From: Enchytraeus crypticus
Lineage: Eukaryota > Annelida > Clitellata > Enchytraeida > Enchytraeidae
Assembly: GCA_905160935.1 (NCBI GenBank)
Contig: CAJHZI010000882.1
Location: forward strand, 2,402,501-2,466,500
Length of the DNA stretch: 64,000 nucleotides
Direction of reading: 5' to 3'
Shown here: in pieces, positions 1 through 11,809 of the stretch
How positions within the stretch are numbered: the stretch's first letter is position 1
How the letters are laid out: each line of letters begins with the position of its first letter
Notes under the pieces: generated by a model
Databases searched by the model: none
What the model saw: only the letters and a program-made list of their open reading frames with translations
Told to the model about the DNA's origin: nothing
Made by a program: the position numbers and the translations under genes

Positions 1-117
1 TCATTAACAATTATAATTAGGAAGAATACTGTAATTTGGAAACTGTATATTTGATCTGTCGTTTTTTGAGAAAAAAATGACACCACCAAATATAAAAAGA
101 TAGAGTAGGGAGGGAGA

Positions 118-122
118 GTGAT

Positions 123-166
<44 letters not shown>

Positions 167-168
167 TT
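118..168. repeat. (GA)n microsatellite
   Basis: Imperfect GA dinucleotide run with one AAAGACA interruption. It generates a spurious Leu/Ser open frame on the minus strand. Confidence 0.95.
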
Positions 169-245
169 GTAACGTATTTTTAACTGGGATACCAGCCATT
201 AGTTTCTTTATTGTTGTTTCTGGTTGCATAAGGTGGATATATGGA

Positions 246-345
246 TTGATGGCTGGAGCCAGTGGCGATGTCGGTAAGATATACGACCCCGTCTCAGTGT
301 TTATTTGGGGGTTCAAATCTTAGGCTCGCCAATCACTGGTATACT
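246..345 (+). mobile_element. SINE family A copy 1 (tRNA-like head)
   Basis: It shares GGAGCCAGTGG, GATGTCGGTAAGATAT and a B-box-like GGTTCAAATC with at least five other copies in this window (about 3.7, 14.2, 24.5, 32.6 and 51.5 kb). The conserved 3' core present in other copies is missing or diverged here. I infer a tRNA-derived SINE from the B-box match and the dispersed copies. Confidence 0.6.
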
Positions 346-839
346 GACTATACAGTTTCACCTCAATCATGTCTGTTTCATGTCTGATTCAAACATAAAT
401 CTTACGGCAATATCAATAGTTATAATCACAGTATACATGATTTTAATAGTAGGTTTGGCTAAATTTTTTGTTGAAGTCAATTACAGCAGCCAAATAGCTG
501 CAGTTATTGAGTTTTTCGAGATTAAAGGTATTCTATGTTTAAAGTGCAAATCATTCATTAGTTTGTTAAAATATACGTTGATAGATTAACTAGATACCTT
601 AAAACTAAGACCCCAAAAAGTTGCAGAAATTTATTGCACAAAAAAGCCAACTTTGTCAGTTAAACTTCTTCATATCAATCTCAAAATCTGTAAGTGGATC
701 CTGTGAGATACTTACTCACAATTGTGTTTGCTTTCTGCTGGAGGAGTCTGTGCAAGTCTCGTCTCTTTATTCATTATTATTCATTTTGTAGAATATTTGG
801 GCTAGTGAGAGCCTAGGCTCCAGAAATGCTACAAAAATG
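346..839. other. No gene seen
   Basis: AT-rich sequence. A 94-codon open frame at 305-589 starts inside the SINE, has no recognisable domain and is taken as chance. Confidence 0.6.
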
Positions 840-985
840 TTAACGAATGGAACAGTCTCAAATAGGGGATTGGCTGGTGGTGTGGTGTAGGACAGAGAGG
901 ATTTGAGACAGTCTATATGTATCCCGACCCTGGTTAAACTGGGATTCAAGGGAGGATGATGATGATGATGACGATGATGTGGAGT
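840..985 (+). mobile_element. Dispersed repeat family Z copy 1 with (GAT)n tail
   Basis: It carries GGGACAGAGAGG-like sequence, then GTATCCCGACCCTGGTTAAA, and ends in a GATGATGATG microsatellite. The same order is seen at 28755-28840 (plus) and, reverse-complemented, at 22440-22860. A short element with a simple-repeat 3' tail fits a SINE or a LINE 3' end. The head is not identified. Confidence 0.55.
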
Positions 986-1238
986 AGGCCCTATTACCGT
1001 TCTTTAACATTCTCTAAATCAATTCATATGCACTAGAGTTAACATTAATTAATTTTATAGAAAGTTTAAAGCTTTTGCTTTCACTTTGGGTACAAGCTTC
1101 AGCATTTTAGCAAATATCTCTAAATGTCAGTTGCAGAATCTATGATATGGTTTCGAAAACAGTAGTCGAACTGTCGGTTTAAAATATTGTAATTTAATGC
1201 AATATCTACGTATGATAGTATACACTATTGTTATCCTG

Positions 1239-1462
1239 CATTACAACCATTACATCAACAACCTCTGAATCACATATATTATATCAACAACCTCTGAATT
1301 ACAGTTGTTACATTAACAACCTTTGAATTACAACCATTACATCAAAAATCTCTGAATTACAACCATTACATCAACAACCTCTGCATTACAACCATTACGT
1401 CAACAACCTCTGCATAGTCATCTCATTACAGTCATCTCATCAACAACCTCTGAATTACAGCC
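1239..1462. repeat. Minisatellite, about 29-bp unit
   Basis: About seven diverged copies of a unit containing ATTACAACCATTACATCAAC followed by AACCTCTG. Units in the middle are the most regular. Confidence 0.85.
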
Positions 1463-1479
1463 GTTGACGTCATCAATCA

Positions 1480-1625
1480 GTAGCGGGCTAGATTTAGCGC
1501 ACTTAGTTTAGCTGCGCGTCCATAAACGAAGTTTAGCTCTATCGGCTTCGGTTAGTACTTTGTGGGTGTCCACACTGTAAGACTCACAGTTGACAACTTC
1601 GAATGAAACAATCCTCAGGGTGTTG
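1480..1625 (+). mobile_element. 5S rRNA-derived SINE (SINE3-like), copy 1
   Basis: From about 1525 the sequence follows the 3' two thirds of animal 5S rRNA: an A-box-like ACGAAGTTTAGC, then ATCGG with CGGTTAGTACTT, GTGGGTGTCCAC and a closing AGTTGACAAC. The copy at 13910-14056 shares both the 5S-like part and flanking non-5S sequence (TTAGCTGCGC before it, AATCCT with GGT after it). That makes a mobile element more likely than two isolated 5S pseudogenes. Several expected 5S bases are changed, so this is an old copy. Confidence 0.65.
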
Positions 1626-3570
1626 GAAGATTATTCTTAAATCTGCGCCGTCTGCAATCCATGGGCCATAAATAGGCAACGATTACTAATAACCATGGCG
1701 AGAAAGGAGGAAATTGGTCTAAAAACAAGCATCATTGCTTCCTGACCCAGTTTGCCGTTATGTTATGTTAACCACTGCATAGTAACCTCTATCCGCTTTC
1801 ATTCCTCTGACAAAAAGATTAGAAATAACTAGTAGAGTGGTAATAAATAACAACAAATAAAATAAATAGTATTAATAAATAGATAAATAGCTTCACCAAT
1901 GGAGCGCTATCACATTCAATAATAATGCCTCATAGACCACCACGTTGTTTCCATCTCAAGGCTCTATCCAATCGCAAAGTAGCTCTCAATCCAACTACAT
2001 GGAACAATCTTCCATCGAAGTAGCAAATTTATAATTGGAATCATTATCATAATCTAAAGCAGAGGTTTACAATAATATAAAGTTTCGTTTGAATAGATCA
2101 AGGAGAAACTAATTAAGCTAATCAACTGAAAAATTGAATGGCATTATGCAAATTTGTGATATGCAGTATTGCAATAATGTATTCGTTTTAATTAAATAGT
2201 AAAATTGCGATATCAATGTAATTAGTTTTTAGTAATATCATTTTACTAGCATTTTACAATCCAGTGCATAACCTTTTACAACTTTAAGATACAAACTCTG
2301 AACTACTAATAAGAGTAACTAGAAAGATAATTATATTGGGCTGCATTAAATGATGGAGTAGTGTTGTATATTAATGTTAATATTATTAATATTGATTTAT
2401 ACATGCTCACTTAAATAAAATGCAGTACTAAATGGATGTTTGCGTACTCTGTACTCTGTGATGCCATATCAGTACATTTTTAGCAAACGTTTACTGTGTT
2501 AGTTTGTAGGGTTTGGAGGACTTGGTCATTGATGGATAATTCTACGTCTACTTTTGGTATCTAGATATTAAAAATATTTCTGATATTTCAGATATTTCTG
2601 ATATCGTTTTTGTAAGGTAATTACTTAAATTTAATAGAGCTTGGCATGGACTCGATATTAAATCTAAGTTTGATTGACTAATATTTCCTTGATTTTAATG
2701 ATTATTTTATCCTTTAATTCATTTGTTATATCGGCCTATATATTGATATCGTCAAATTTATCATTTTCTTACGGTGTGTTTACCATTTTCGTCAAATGTA
2801 ACAGTGCTTTGAAATTAAACAATTCAATTGTTGATTGTTAGATGAATGGTCCGTAGACTAATTCAGTCTTTAAGATTCAATTTAAATTACTTGGATGACA
2901 CGGGAACGGACAATTTAATTACCTTATTTTACGATTTCCTATTAATTTATCAGAATGGCATTTTCTATTCTAATTGATTGATGCCTGTGTGATAGAATAA
3001 TTATTGATTAGTTGTTTATTCAAATATTATCGGTGTCAATTTTGATATTACAGGTTATTGTTGTTCGAAAATTGATATCCTGCCATAGAATAGCAGACTA
3101 GATTTTCCGTGGGCAGCCGCATTTGCAGCATTGTCGAAAATGCAAAATGTATTAAAATCTCAATGAAAGCCTGCGTATTGTTCTTTTGCTAATATACAAT
3201 GTCGACCGAATCTATTATTTCATTAGACTTTCCGATCTGTAACGTACTGATACGACGGGAGAAAGCTATTCTATAATATAACGGTAACAGTGCAGTAAAC
3301 TGATTAAATAACCGATTGCAGTAAGTTATAATTAAATTTATCTTCTACTCTGAACAAAAATATTTCAATGTGTAATTTGTTATCAGAGTTCTTTCATAAT
3401 TGTAATAATATCGATTTTCAAATCCTGAAAATGTAATTCCTAATTACATTGAAATATCTTCTACAGTCGCATAACTGAGTAATTCTTACAGACCTTAAAT
3501 CTTTTTTTATTTAAAGAATTCTATTTAAATTAAATGGAGAGGTTATAAAACTTTCAGGCTACAGAAAAAT
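1626..3570. other. AT-rich sequence, no gene seen
   Basis: No open frame with recognisable protein similarity, no RNA gene and no tandem array noted. The stretch is dense in ATTA and TAAT runs. Confidence 0.6.
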
Positions 3571-3699
3571 TATAGTTTAGTTTGGAGGCCCACAAATTAG
3601 TGGCAGTGGTGATGTTGGCTTGCAGAGAAGTAGGCCCTACCAGTGAGGCGTTTCGTACACGTGGTCAATAGCTTATCTAGAAAGAACGCTTACTAGCAA

Positions 3700-3862
3700 C
3701 ACGGCCATTGGCTTGCAATAAAAGCTAATGGCAAAGCTAATGTAAACGTCAGTTTCCTCACTCGAAAGCGATGCCAGTGACGGGCGAGCCCAGGATTTGA
3801 ACTCCACACATACTGATCCGCGGTCGAATAACTTACCGACATCGTCACTGGCTCTAGCCAAT
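3700..3862 (-). mobile_element. SINE family A copy 2
   Basis: Full-looking copy in reverse orientation. Read on the minus strand it runs from GAGCCAGTGACGATGTCGGT through CCGCGGATCAGTATGTG and a B-box-like GTTCAAATCCTGGGC. It continues into the core GTCACTGGCATCGCTTTCG and AGTGAGGAAACTGACGTTTA and ends with repeats of ATTAGCTTT. The 62-codon open frame here belongs to the SINE. Confidence 0.75.
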
Positions 3863-3989
3863 AATATTCAAAATTTAAAATAAATTTAAAATATTCAGAT
3901 TGTATGCCTACTATAAATTTGCAACCTCATGTTAGAGAAGCATCGAATTTTTAATGTAGAAAATTGAAGCTAAAACCTAGCATTAAGTC

Positions 3990-4098
3990 ATTGACCCGCA
4001 AACTCTTCAGTGGCAGGCAAGACTTGGATTTGAATGTTGTACCTGTTGATTCGTACTCGCATTTAAAACCGGTCAGGTCGCTGGCTCGGATTAACTCT
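3990..4098 (-). mobile_element. SINE family A, diverged copy
   Basis: On the minus strand it keeps a CCGAGCCAGCGACCTGACCG-like head and an ATTCAAATCCAAGTC B-box-like segment next to CTGCCACTGAAGAG. It is weakly conserved and lies 130 bp from copy 2. Confidence 0.4.
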
Positions 4099-5788
4099 GT
4101 GTAAAATCTAAAGACATGGCTGAGAGACTTTAATCAGAAATAATTTATTAATAAACTGAAATTACACAATAGAAAGGAAATTAATAGCAGAAATTAATAA
4201 ATATGATCTATTAACATGATCGAGCAAATCTCAAAGTAAAATGTAAAAAGACAGGAAAAAGTTAAAACCAATTATATAAAATGAGAGCAAAAATAAATAA
4301 AATTATTTCGCGCTAACCCAAAAAACAAAGATAAAAGTAGACTACAAGCAACTTTTTTGAATTGAATCATATTTATTTCACCTTAGTTTACATCATACGC
4401 AAGTAATGCATGTGATAAACGGAATAGTTTGTACAGTAAATCGTTTGTGTGCTAAAGTAGAAAAAACTTTATAAGGAGCGCTTTACAAGCAAGCTTTCAA
4501 AAAACAAAATATTATTAAATTTTAACACGATTTTTCTTGTCAAATTGTTAATGCGATTCTTTGCAGTAAGATTGAAGTTTAATTTTATATGAAAAGTATG
4601 TAAATCAGCGATATTAATTTGCTAACGTTTACACAACCACAATAGATAACTAACATTAGGCCTATTTGAAAAAAAGCAAGGACCTTGTGCTTCCGCGTCC
4701 ATTAAAGAGCAAAAACTTTTCTGATAAATATTGCTTACACTATATACTGACCTAAACAGGTTTGAATATTAGAAAGTAAATGGCCTGCAGAAATATTTAT
4801 AAACTATTGTAGCAACCCAAAATAATTCTAGATATACATGTATATGACAATAAAAATTGCAACATACCCGTATCATGAGAGCTTTGCACCTGAATGCCTT
4901 GATCATCTCCATAGAATATAGAACAATTTCCTTCTGCCATAGTGTTTAACTTTTAGTCAACCTATAGGCTTTTATGTGTTTAACTTCTAGTTAGCCTGTT
5001 CTGTACTATTGTATTGTGTTTAACTTATGTTTAACCTATACTCTTGTATTGTGTTTAACTTGTTATAAGACTGTAGGGCTACGCTTATATTGAACAATAT
5101 TTAAGTTATACTGAGTTTTCGCAAATGTTTTTCAGTATCACTTCAATACTAAGTATTCTATAGATAAATATGAGCAACTTCTTTAATATTAAATCAATAT
5201 TAATATTATTTAAGTGAAGCAATCAAGGTTAATATTCCTTAAATCGATCATTAAAATCAGTTTCAAATTTCGTTGATAACTTATCTTAAATATAGGAATT
5301 AGCTTATCATTCTCTTGATCTTGCACTGATTTCAACATGTACTTTATAATTTTTACGTTTTTTACTTTATACTGTACTTTATGCTAGCAGTCAAAGTTTC
5401 AAATTTGAAATTGACTAAATTGATAAAATTAGAACTTAATTTAAAAATAGGGTAAAATGTACAAGGCAAGATAGCTTAGTTTACAAATCGTCGGGCAAGG
5501 GTTCAAAGTGGCTTTCATAATTTCAATTTCAATTCTTATGATATTAATTAATTAATTAATATTCATTCAATAAGCTATAGTCGTATATACTAAATTTCGA
5601 GAGACTTTCAGGAACTTTTCCTTACATATGAGAAATTTGTGACTCTTTACAAATTGAAGATTTCCAGGTAAAATTAAAATTTAAAATGAACTAAGTGAAC
5701 ATTAAACACAGACTTCACATTATTGAGTGTAATATATAAACAGATGGGGTAAACCTCTGAATAAATACAGCGATAAAGAAACAGTGTG

Positions 5789-5790
<2 letters not shown>
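4099..5790. other. AT-rich sequence, no gene seen
   Basis: A short degenerate direct repeat lies at about 4950-5065, with three occurrences of TGTGTTTAACTT spaced tens of bases apart. Nothing else was recognised. Confidence 0.55.
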
Positions 5791-5826
<36 letters not shown>

Positions 5827-5862
5827 TGAGAGAGAGAATTAGAGAGAGAGAGAGAGAGAGAG
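5791..5862. repeat. (GA)n microsatellite
   Basis: GA run with a few interruptions. It gives a spurious Ser/Leu minus-strand open frame. Confidence 0.95.
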
Positions 5863-5989
5863 ACAATGATGGACTTAATAAAAACAAAAGTGAGATAAAG
5901 AGTGCCTCGAGCTGACATACTGTCCTCTATAAGTGGTTTAAAACTTAATGGAGCAGCGATTAGTACCACCCTGTTACCCTGATGATACT

Positions 5990-6985
5990 CTAATTACAGT
6001 CTAGAGCACTAGAGTGCTGACAAGATACTCTATTGTCATGAGGCATAAATTCAATCATCTCTGTGAACAGGGGAAAAAAACTTGATTTGAAAATTGTACA
6101 AAAAATTTAAAAACTATTAAAATTCCAATCTTGAAAATTATTCTTAAACATTCAAAGAAAGCCTTCTCTTCTTAGTAAACATTTTATTCCTTTTGCACAT
6201 TATAAACAGATAAGTGAGTAACATCTGGTTTTTATAAAAAGTAGTAATCTGGCGAATTTTGTTCTGCAATTTAAAAGAACTTTAGGTTAAGAGTACTGAA
6301 TTCTACTTTCGCTGATGACGCATTCACGTTACAGTAGACAGTTGTCATGATACCTGTTTCAAAGAAAAACAATTTAAAACTTTTTTAAAAACTGTTTTCA
6401 ACTTTTGCGTTTTAATTTCGGCGATTTAATTAATAATTTAATTACTAATTTGTTTGTTTTATTTAGCGTGTCTCATGTAGACTTAGAATGCACTTGCTAA
6501 CTCCCCCATTTTTACTCTTTTAATAAAATTGGCTCTGAAATAATAAATGCTAAATTTATAATTTGATAACTTGATAGAAGAATTCATAATCGCACTCTAG
6601 AGTGATCAGTAGGCCCACTGAAAACGACATCAATCAATTAATTGCATAGCCAGTGGACTATGTATATCAACCAGTGGCGTAATATAAAATCACAACTATC
6701 TACTGTTTAACTACAATTAATTTGACCAAACTGAAGAAAACTAACATTAAATTCCGTTCTAATATTAAAATAAGCTCGACATAAGTCGACTACCTTTATA
6801 ACAAGAGTAAAGCTTTGTTGTAAATCGTCACTGTAACGTACTGTGAGTAGCAGCATCCACCGCTCAGTTAACTCAAGCGTTGAGTTCGTTCAGTGAACCC
6901 GTAGCGCAATAGGCTTTGTTTTAGTGTCATCAGCTCAGCGGCTTGACTGCAGCGGCGAAAACCTGGCTCAGCATCGCTCATCCAG
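5990..6985. other. No gene seen
   Basis: AT-rich, becoming more GC-rich at 6830-6985 just before the 14-bp array. No coding or RNA signal recognised. Confidence 0.5.
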
Positions 6986-7312
6986 GATGAGCCATCAATA
7001 CATAGCCCTCAATACATAGCCCTCGATACATAGCCCTCGATACATAGCCCTCAATACAAAGCCCTCAATACAAAGCCCTCAATACATAGGCCTCGATACA
7101 TAGCCCACAATACATAGCCCTCAATACAAAGCCCTCAATACAAAGCCCTCAATACATAGGTCTCAATACATAGCCCTCAATACATAGCCATCAATACAAA
7201 GCCCTCAATACAGAGCCCTCAATACATAGCCAACAATACAGAGCCCTCAATATAAAGCCCTTAATACATAGCCATCACTACATAGCCATCAATACAGAGC
7301 CATCGATATTTA
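6986..7312. repeat. Minisatellite, 14-bp unit
   Basis: About 22 copies of CAATACATAGCCCT. Variants replace CATAG with CAAAG or CAGAG and CAATA with CGATA. Confidence 0.95.
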
Positions 7313-7504
7313 AGATTTCAAGGTTAGAGTTTGGGTAGCGGTTAGGGTTAGGGGCAGGCACATCGCAAAAAGTTTAGATCTTGTGATTGAATTTGATTGT
7401 GAATGTGATTGGTATTCAATCTGGGATTTAATGGCGACCCGAAAAAATAGCATAAACTATTACAAGATGAACTTGAAATGGGCTTTATATCCTTCACTCT
7501 CTAG

Positions 7505-7640
7505 TGTTCTGTGAATTGGTATGTCCATTGTCCAAGGTATATACTTATGCTCGCTGTGTGCTCTCATACTCTCCAAGAGCACTCAAACGATCAATCAGTT
7601 GATCCAATCACGAAGGCTTTTAGTTCATCTCTACTGAAAT
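7505..7640 (-). mobile_element. Short repeat family S, partial copy
   Basis: It contains TGTCCAAGGTATATAC and AACGATCAATCAGTTGATCC, matching the other S copies near 31.5, 50.3, 60.7 and 63.0 kb. The GA tail is missing here. Confidence 0.45.
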
Positions 7641-7811
7641 GTTTGTAATTTTATGGCTTATGAATTGGCTTCCCAATGTGTTTATCAGATACTAGTTGGT
7701 CTTCCCTTACGCTGCACTCATCAACCTAATATTCCAGTGTACATTAACCAGGATACTAAACGATTAACGTGTTGCATGAAATCAAAATTAGACAGCATAT
7801 CAGGTAGAATA

Positions 7812-7945
7812 TGCTTGCATATATACATATAAATATATATACATGTATATATATATATATATGAATACAATTATATACAATTGTATATACATATATATAT
7901 ATATATACATACATATATACATGCATATATATATAATATGCTTAT
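7812..7945. repeat. AT-rich simple repeat
   Basis: TA/CATA dinucleotide tracts interrupted by short unique words. They give a spurious Tyr/Ile open frame. Confidence 0.9.
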
Positions 7946-8119
7946 ATGTAATGCACTTCTCCACTAGCTATACAAGGAATAGTAACAGAATAGGAAGGAT
8001 ATGGCCCCTGGTCATTCCACCGAGTTTCTACGTAAAGGTGTTGCTTCAACTATTAACACTGCTAGCTTCTATGTTTCTATCTACGAACGAAAGATGCTAC
8101 AGAACTGATTGGGGTCGGT

Positions 8120-8381
8120 ACCATCATGGTGCTGCCATGGTAACATGGTGCTGCCATGGTAACATGACGCTGCCATGGTAACATGACGCTGCCATGGTAA
8201 CATGATGCTGCCACGGTAACATAATGCTGCCATGGTAACATGATGCTGTCATGGTAACATGATGCTGCCATGGTAACATAATGCTGCCATGGTAACATGA
8301 TGCTGTCATGGTAACATGATGATGTTATGGTAACATGATGCTGCCATGGTAACATGACGCTGCTATTGTAACATGGTAATA
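8120..8381. repeat. Minisatellite, 19-bp unit
   Basis: About 13 copies of CATGATGCTGCCATGGTAA. The unit contains the palindrome CCATGG and variants differ at one to three bases. Long open frames in both directions here are products of the repeat. Confidence 0.95.
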
Positions 8382-8837
8382 TGGCGTGATGCCGAATCTA
8401 ACGTTGAATTAAGCGCTGCCGCTCGAAATTTTACTAAAACAAAAGTTTTCGTTTGCAGAATTTCAGGAAGTAAACCAAGAAAATTTTCAGTTGAAGTTTG
8501 TCAGAAGATGCTTGTTAAAAAACGGTTCATAATTTTATTTAATCTTTCGTTAAATGCACTGAACACTAATTGATTATAACTTAGTTTTTTGAGAGAAATC
8601 GACCTGTTCCAACTTCCTAGATGCAGGTGTTCACCTTCCGAATTGTCACTGAAAGTATCATCAGTGGTGGATCCAGGAATGTTTAAGGGGTGAGCGAAAT
8701 TGTTTTTGACGGTGTTCACATTTTTGCTGGCGCCTCGCCCTCTCCGGGACATACGAAGCAACCAGAAAAAAATTTGTGGGGAGGGATCCAAAATTATTTC
8801 ACTACTGCTCGCTCGGCTCATAGTGTTTCCCCTTTTA

Positions 8838-9085
8838 TTAACCCCATCTCTCTCTTAGTGCACTGCCTTCCGGAAGGTACATGGTATAATACGCCTCCAC
8901 TCTTCGCTGTCTTCCGCTTTCCTATTCATGTCCACATATGAGTGGGTCTTTAAATCATCCAACATACCTAATCTCTGCCTCTATTTCCTTTCATTCTACT
9001 TAATAAACTTTTCCTCCTTAGAATGTGTCCATCCAACTGTTATTCCTATTTCTTAATACCTTTATCCCGTAATAAGGTCAGAGGA
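8838..9085 (-). mobile_element. LINE 3' end fragment, family L
   Basis: Read on the minus strand this is the C-terminal coding end and 3' tail of an APE-type LINE. It has ACATATGTGGACATGAA and GGAAAGCGGAAGACAG (as in the 42.1-kb copy), then CATGTACCTTCCGGAAGG, CAGTGCACTAAGAGAGAG. It is 5' truncated, and the family ends in a GA-rich tail. Confidence 0.65.
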
Positions 9086-9560
9086 AAATCTAAAATGCCT
9101 AAAATCCTACATTTGTTTTTTAAGTAGGTCAATATTTTTCCACCGCTGAAGAAATTCAGCAGATCTGGACGAATTGCAAAAGTGACCTAATTTTGGCGGT
9201 TAGTGGATTAAGCCCCTCTCAGCCAAGGCTGGTTGAACCTCTGCTCCGGGACAGAGTTCACATTTTTTTACTTAAGACCCTTTCTACTCGTATACAGTGG
9301 TTACAGTGAAAACTGAGAGCTAGTGAAACGATCAATATCTTTAGAAACCTCTTCCATTACACAGGGGCCCTAGTATTCCAAATATTGGCCCCAAGAGGGC
9401 CAATATTTGATATTTGAAAATATTCTAACTAGTGGAATTGAGTTCTATCGCGTTCCCCTTTATAGCTTACAATTAAAGTGACATGCAAAAAAAACAAAAA
9501 AGTTATATATTGGACATTTTTGATCATATACTAACATTTCTAATTTTTTCATAGAAAGAT
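9086..9560. other. No gene seen
   Basis: Mixed-composition sequence without a recognisable coding or RNA feature. Confidence 0.5.
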
Positions 9561-9669
9561 TTGGATTCAGGTCATTCAAGTCAGTTCACAAATGGCTTGC
9601 TTCTATTGCACAGTAAATATAACACTGACAAAAGATCACAATTAATTACCAGGCCTAGAATTAATAACT

Positions 9670-9674
<5 letters not shown>

Positions 9675-9725
<51 letters not shown>

Positions 9726-9754
9726 AGAGAGAGAGAGAGAGAGACGTAGAGAGA
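9675..9754. repeat. (GA)n microsatellite
   Basis: GA run of about 80 bp with minor interruptions. Confidence 0.95.
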
Positions 9755-10167
9755 GTGCAAACATACGAAAGTTGCGAGCGTTTCAGTTAATAACATCGGC
9801 TCATTTATAAAGTAAATCTGATTTGTATTTCTCCTTGTGTACAGAGCTCAGATCTGGAAAGGAGACATTTAAGTAAAATTTAATATTTCACGGAATAATT
9901 GTTAAATTCGCCCTGTAGATGTACTCATAAAGACTCAAAAACTTTACGATAATCTGAATTATTATAAACAGTAGCGAATTACACGAAATCAGCAAGTGGA
10001 TGAAGCCAGCAAATCCACTTTTAAAGGAAGGACTAGATCTCCACTTCAAAGAATAATTACTACCTTTATTGCTGACACGATTAATAAAATTTTTTAATTG
10101 TAATTTTCTACAGGCACCGATCAATATGTTATTAGCGAATGATTCCTAACGTGAGACCAATAAAAAT

Positions 10168-10220
10168 AATAATAATGGTGATGATGATTATGATAATAAT
10201 AATAATGATAATAATAAAAT
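10168..10220. repeat. (AAT)n-like microsatellite
   Basis: Imperfect AAT/ATG trinucleotide tract just beyond the 3' end of the Duox relic. Confidence 0.9.
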
Positions 10221-10289
10221 TGACTGATAATTATTAATATACTTAATTGTATAGATAAATGAATTAACTAAATCAATCATCAATGATGA

Positions 10290-11195
10290 TTAAAAGTTTT
10301 CGTGATGATGAACGAAGAGCACATCGCTGGTGTAGGCGTTGTCCCTGGAGCAAGCCTGCTCAACGCTGCGAGTGAGGGGAGGTGGTCCACAGCTGAACAC
10401 CCCGAATACATTAGTCGATGGATGCTCCTTCATGACGACTTTCAGGACTTCCGGGAAATCAGGTCGACCAAAGTGAGTGGTGGACCTCAAACCAGTGAAC
10501 AGACTCTTGTCTGAGATCTTTTGGAAGTGGCGCTGACATATGTACAGCATGGTGGTGCCAATGTCAAACTTTCCCTTGAACTGTATGATGAAGGTGTTAA
10601 CCACCACAACGTTGGAATGATCTTTCTGCTCCACCTCTCTGATGATGTCTGTCATCGACTCGAAGTGGCGCTGGGTGCGAGTCACCCAGATGAAGTAGAC
10701 CTTTTTACACATCATGTCCCGATTGCCTCTCTCCGACCTGTGAGCAATATCCTTGAGGATAGAAGCGAATGGAATGACTCCAATGCCTCCACCTATCAAT
10801 ATAGACACCTCGTATTTGCTCCAGTCCTGATGTCCTATTCCATAGGGACCGTCCAGATAAACCTTGGGCAGGGGTTTCTTGACCAGTTGACGGGGGTCGT
10901 AAAGCTCTCTAATATTTTTCGTTTTTCGTCCAGGGACCCACGGCCCTGACATGTATGCTGAGATGGTTCTCGTGGGGCGCCGAGGTTAGGGTGAGGGGAG
11001 GTACTCACTGCCGCTGTGAGCCAGACAGGCTAGGCGCACCCACTGCCCTGAGAGGTACTCGAAGTTAGGAGGCTTCCTTAGCTCCAGGTATGTCACGTCC
11101 GGGGAGGTAGAAGTGCCCTCAGCAACTCCAACTCCGATATCATAGAAAATTGCTCCCCGCCAATCAGCTGACTGATGCGCTCCTGCCTCATTCAC
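10290..11195 (-). pseudogene. Duox: Dual oxidase (Duox) C-terminal pseudogene
   Basis: Duox makes hydrogen peroxide by passing electrons from NADPH through FAD and haem across the membrane. Only its cytosolic FAD/NADPH-binding end is here. Diagnostic blocks are [127 protein letters not shown] and the terminal HHENF. There are two frame breaks: about one base is missing near 10985, at the FAD motif (family HPFT; here Leu-Pro replaces His-Pro), and a 7-bp tandem duplication (TTTTCGT on the plus strand) lies at 10915-10928. The haem-membrane, EF-hand and peroxidase-like parts are absent. The uninterrupted run through both domains could mean a 5'-truncated retrocopy, but the upstream sequence is not Duox. 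Sequencing error could explain one break but hardly both. Confidence 0.85.
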
Positions 11196-11800
11196 GCAGC
11201 ACCAGGCTGCTGTTGATGTAGCAGTGTCGGACCAAACTGCTGCTGATCAGATCTCGTGGGAGCAGACTGAGCTCTACCGAGAGGCTCTATCAGAGCGTTG
11301 ATCTTTAGACTGGACGGACGGTTGACGTGGAACGATGAGAGCAGGTCAGCCGTGGGTTGAACGAAGCCATCCTGTGGCGGCTGAGAGGTGGCTGTGACAG
11401 GACGCAGATGAACCTGAGGGGTCAACCCAGCCGGTGAGCCGATCGGGTTCTGCGGAAAGCGACCCATGAACATCCACGTGGATCGCCTCACTGCGGAGTC
11501 ACCCCTCGCATTGGCCAGGCTTGAGAGCTGAAGCCCTGCCCCTCGCAGAGATATGTGGGTCGAGGAGTGCGGTGGGGGCAGGGAGCCAGAAGATCCTGGT
11601 GGGCTCACGGTTAACACGATACGCTGTCGATCAAAGCCCTGATGATGATGTTTTTGCTTCTGGAGATTGAAATGAAGCACCGACTGAATCTGAAGCCTCC
11701 ACGACTGCAACTTCTTCTTCTGTTTCTTATGAAGTGTCTGACGGCTGCGATTATCAATTTGGTCATGATTCTCGCGCTGTAGACGATGATTTTCAGCATG
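11192..11800 (-). pseudogene. Unidentified P/S/Q-rich coding-like segment
   Basis: A minus-strand frame stays open from about 11800 to a stop at 11192 and has GC-rich third positions unlike the flanking AT-rich DNA. The start is basic and His/Gln-rich (LHKKQKKKLQSWRLQIQSV), followed by Pro/Ser-rich low-complexity sequence (SPPGSSGSLPPPHSSTH) and a Gln-rich end (QQQFGPTLLHQQQPGAA). I recognise no domain. The composition suggests a disordered part of a nuclear or regulatory protein, which is inference only. It directly abuts the Duox relic on the same strand, in another frame. Its upstream continuation into the 27-bp repeat needs a frame change, so I treat it as part of a decayed gene rather than a working exon. 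Confidence 0.45.
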
Positions 11801-11809
11801 ATGATGATT

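Noticed and set aside
17-316. Minus-strand Leu/Ser-rich open frame, and similar frames at 5715-5969, 9561-9796 and 31628-31843
   Set aside because: Reading frames through (GA)n/(CT)n microsatellites; repetition alone keeps them open.
7330-7360. Telomere repeat (GGTTAGGGTTAGGGG)
   Set aside because: Only about two units, inside other sequence; the CCTAA words near 45370 are likewise only two to three units at a SINE end.
8077-8355. Minus-strand frame rich in CYHGS repeats
   Set aside because: Product of the 19-bp minisatellite; several frames on both strands are open.
10302-10949. Plus-strand open frames of 70 and 142 codons
   Set aside because: They lie opposite the Duox pseudogene and have no protein similarity of their own.
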